Positions 5,851 to 7,014 of a DNA stretch of 7,014 bases are shown one piece after another. The DNA comes from MGR-bin208 sp043779285 (GTDB lineage Bacteria > Bacteroidota > Bacteroidia > Chitinophagales > Chitinophagaceae): positions 1 through 7,014 of the forward strand of contig JAYWEL010000251.1 in the NCBI GenBank assembly GCA_043779285.1, in the 5' to 3' direction. The notes under the pieces are model-generated. The model was given only the letters and a program-made list of their open reading frames with translations, did not search any database and had not been told where the DNA came from. The translations under genes were made by a program, and so were the position numbers. Positions within the stretch are counted from its first letter, which is position 1; every line of letters starts with the position of its first letter.

Positions 5851-6864
5851 TTACTTACTTATCAATTGTGCAAAATAATTAACCGTGCGGACCAACTGAC
5901 TTACATAACTCATTTCGTTATCGTACCAGCTAACGGTTCTTACTAATTGTGCATCGCCAACAGAAATTACTTTTGTCTGCGTTGCATCAAATAAAGAACC
6001 AAAATGAATACCGATAATGTCTGAACTAACTATTTCATCTTCGGTATAGCCAAAACTTTCATTACTAGCTGCTTTCATGGCTGTATTTATTTCATCTACC
6101 GAAACTTTTTTAGACAGAATCACATTCAACTCGGTTAAAGAACCTGTTAATGTTGGTACCCGCTGCGCTGAACCATCCAGTTTCCCCTTCAATTCTGGTA
6201 ATACCAATCCAATTGCTTTGGCTGCTCCTGTACTGTTTGGCACAATGTTCTGAGCCGCTGCTCTTGCACGACGAAGGTCATCTTTTGCATGTGGTGAATC
6301 TTGTGTATTCTGATCGTTGGTATACGCATGAACCGTGGTCATCAATCCGGCTTGTAAACCAAATTCATCGTTCAATACTTTTGCCATGGGAGCCAGACAG
6401 TTGGTAGTACAGGAAGCACAACTGATAATAGTTTCACTACCATCCAGTATTTCATGATTTACATTAAACACAATTGTTTTCAAATCACCTGTTGCCGGTG
6501 CTGAAATAACTACCTTTCTTGCACCTGCTACAATATGTGCAGCTGCTTTGTCTTTATCTGCAAAAAAACCGGTACACTCCAACACTACATCCACCTCATG
6601 ATCTTTCCAAGGAATATCTGCCGGATTTCTTTGTGCATATATTTTTACTTCGTCTCCATTAACAATGATTGAGTTCTCTGTTGCTTTTACATCCTGACCA
6701 AAACGGCCCTGAGCTGAATCGTACTTTAATAAATGTGCTAAAACAGTTGGACTGGTTAAATCGTTGATAGCAACAACCTCGATTCCTTTCATATCATATA
6801 TCTGACGATAAACCAACCGACCTATACGACCGAAACCATTAATAGCAACTTTTACTGTGCTCAT
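5851..6864 (-). CDS. gap: Glyceraldehyde-3-phosphate dehydrogenase, type I
   Basis: This enzyme oxidises glyceraldehyde 3-phosphate with phosphate to 1,3-bisphosphoglycerate, reducing NAD+; it is a cytoplasmic homotetramer, and its product is the substrate of the neighbouring pgk. The 337-residue length is normal. The Rossmann motif INGFGRIGR is at 8-16. D35 in VAINDLT follows the second beta strand and points to NAD rather than NADP. The active-site signature SCASCTTNCLAP (148-159) has catalytic cysteine C152, with its partner histidine H179 in TTVHAYT. The segment DQNTQDSPHAKDDLRRARAA (183-202) is as expected for Bacteroidota type I enzymes, and WYDNEMSY (313-320) closes the fold. The ATG at 6864 gives the standard N-terminus. 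A candidate promoter element lies about 36 bp upstream and a strong terminator follows, so the gene is probably mostly monocistronic. Confidence 0.98.
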   Translation of the reverse strand: MSTVKVAINGFGRIGRLVYRQIYDMKGIEVVAINDLTSPTVLAHLLKYDSAQGRFGQDVKATENSIIVNGDEVKIYAQRNPADIPWKDHEVDVVLECTGFFADKDKAAAHIVAGARKVVISAPATGDLKTIVFNVNHEILDGSETIISCASCTTNCLAPMAKVLNDEFGLQAGLMTTVHAYTNDQNTQDSPHAKDDLRRARAAAQNIVPNSTGAAKAIGLVLPELKGKLDGSAQRVPTLTGSLTELNVILSKKVSVDEINTAMKAASNESFGYTEDEIVSSDIIGIHFGSLFDATQTKVISVGDAQLVRTVSWYDNEMSYVSQLVRTVNYFAQLISK

Positions 6865-6899
6865 GTTTATTATATTTTATAATTTTTTAAAATGCGCTG

Positions 6900-6907
6900 C
6901 GAAGGTA
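6900..6907 (-). promoter_or_regulatory. Candidate gap promoter (-7 element)
   Basis: The minus strand reads TACCTTCG followed by CAGCGC, one base from the TAnnTTTG consensus and similar in layout to the three promoters at the left edge. It would give a leader of roughly 30 bases. No TTG occurs at the usual 19-21 bases upstream, so recognition may be weaker or need another factor. Confidence 0.45.
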
Positions 6908-6995
6908 CATTATTGAAATTAATACCGCTTATAAACAGTAAATAGTCCAATGCGCTTTTCTGCGGTATAATACCATCTAAGATTTACACATAGTC

Positions 6996-7013
6996 CCTGC
7001 CCGTCCGGTCAGG
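6996..7013. repeat. GC-rich imperfect palindrome at the right edge
   Basis: CCTGCCCG (6996-7003) and CGGTCAGG (7006-7013) pair at 7 of 8 positions around two bases. The GC content is far above that of the surrounding DNA. It may be a dispersed palindromic repeat or the terminator stem of a gene beyond the edge; the window ends too soon to decide. Confidence 0.4.
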
Positions 7014-7014
7014 C

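Noticed and set aside
1..7014. CRISPR array, insertion sequence, prophage or defence system
   Set aside because: No spaced direct repeats of CRISPR type, no transposase or integrase, and all genes are of core or envelope type.

Overview
The window looks like an ordinary chromosomal segment of a low-GC Bacteroidota bacterium, most likely of the Chitinophagaceae. The evidence is AT-rich DNA, Bacteroidota-type promoter elements (TTTG, 19 bases, then TAnnTTTG), little sign of Shine-Dalgarno sequences, Bacteroidota-like GAPDH and PGK proteins, and a secreted protein with a DUF4476-like C-terminus of a kind I recall from Chitinophagaceae. The family placement comes from recalled protein patterns, not from a search.

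All seven genes lie on the minus strand, so transcription runs from right to left. From the right edge: about 150 bp holding a GC-rich imperfect palindrome and a candidate gap promoter; gap (glyceraldehyde-3-phosphate dehydrogenase, 6864-5851); a strong intrinsic terminator overlapping a candidate pgk promoter; pgk (phosphoglycerate kinase, 5765-4554); a 13-bp perfect inverted repeat that includes the pgk stop codon; a three-gene membrane cluster of lemA (4480-3887), a soluble TPM-domain protein (3865-3401, GTG start) and a secreted, membrane-anchored TPM protein of the YgcG type with a glycine-rich tail (3396-2635); a 10-bp stem-loop; a secreted protein with a DUF4476-like C-terminus (2505-1159); and truA (tRNA pseudouridine synthase A, 1127-366).

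The leftmost 365 bp hold no convincing gene. They contain three promoters in tandem, all pointing left, each with exactly 19 bp between a TTTG element and a TAYCTTTG element, and each continuing into a similar first transcribed sequence. They probably drive a strongly or complexly expressed gene just beyond the left edge, which cannot be identified here.

Functionally, gap and pgk catalyse consecutive steps of glycolysis and are adjacent but separated by a terminator and a second promoter. LemA and TPM proteins are often found together and are envelope-associated, with a poorly understood role. The DUF4476-like gene and truA are close enough to share a transcript but have no evident functional link. 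I see no mobile element, CRISPR array, tRNA or rRNA gene, or defence system. The most noteworthy signal is the triple promoter array at the left edge.
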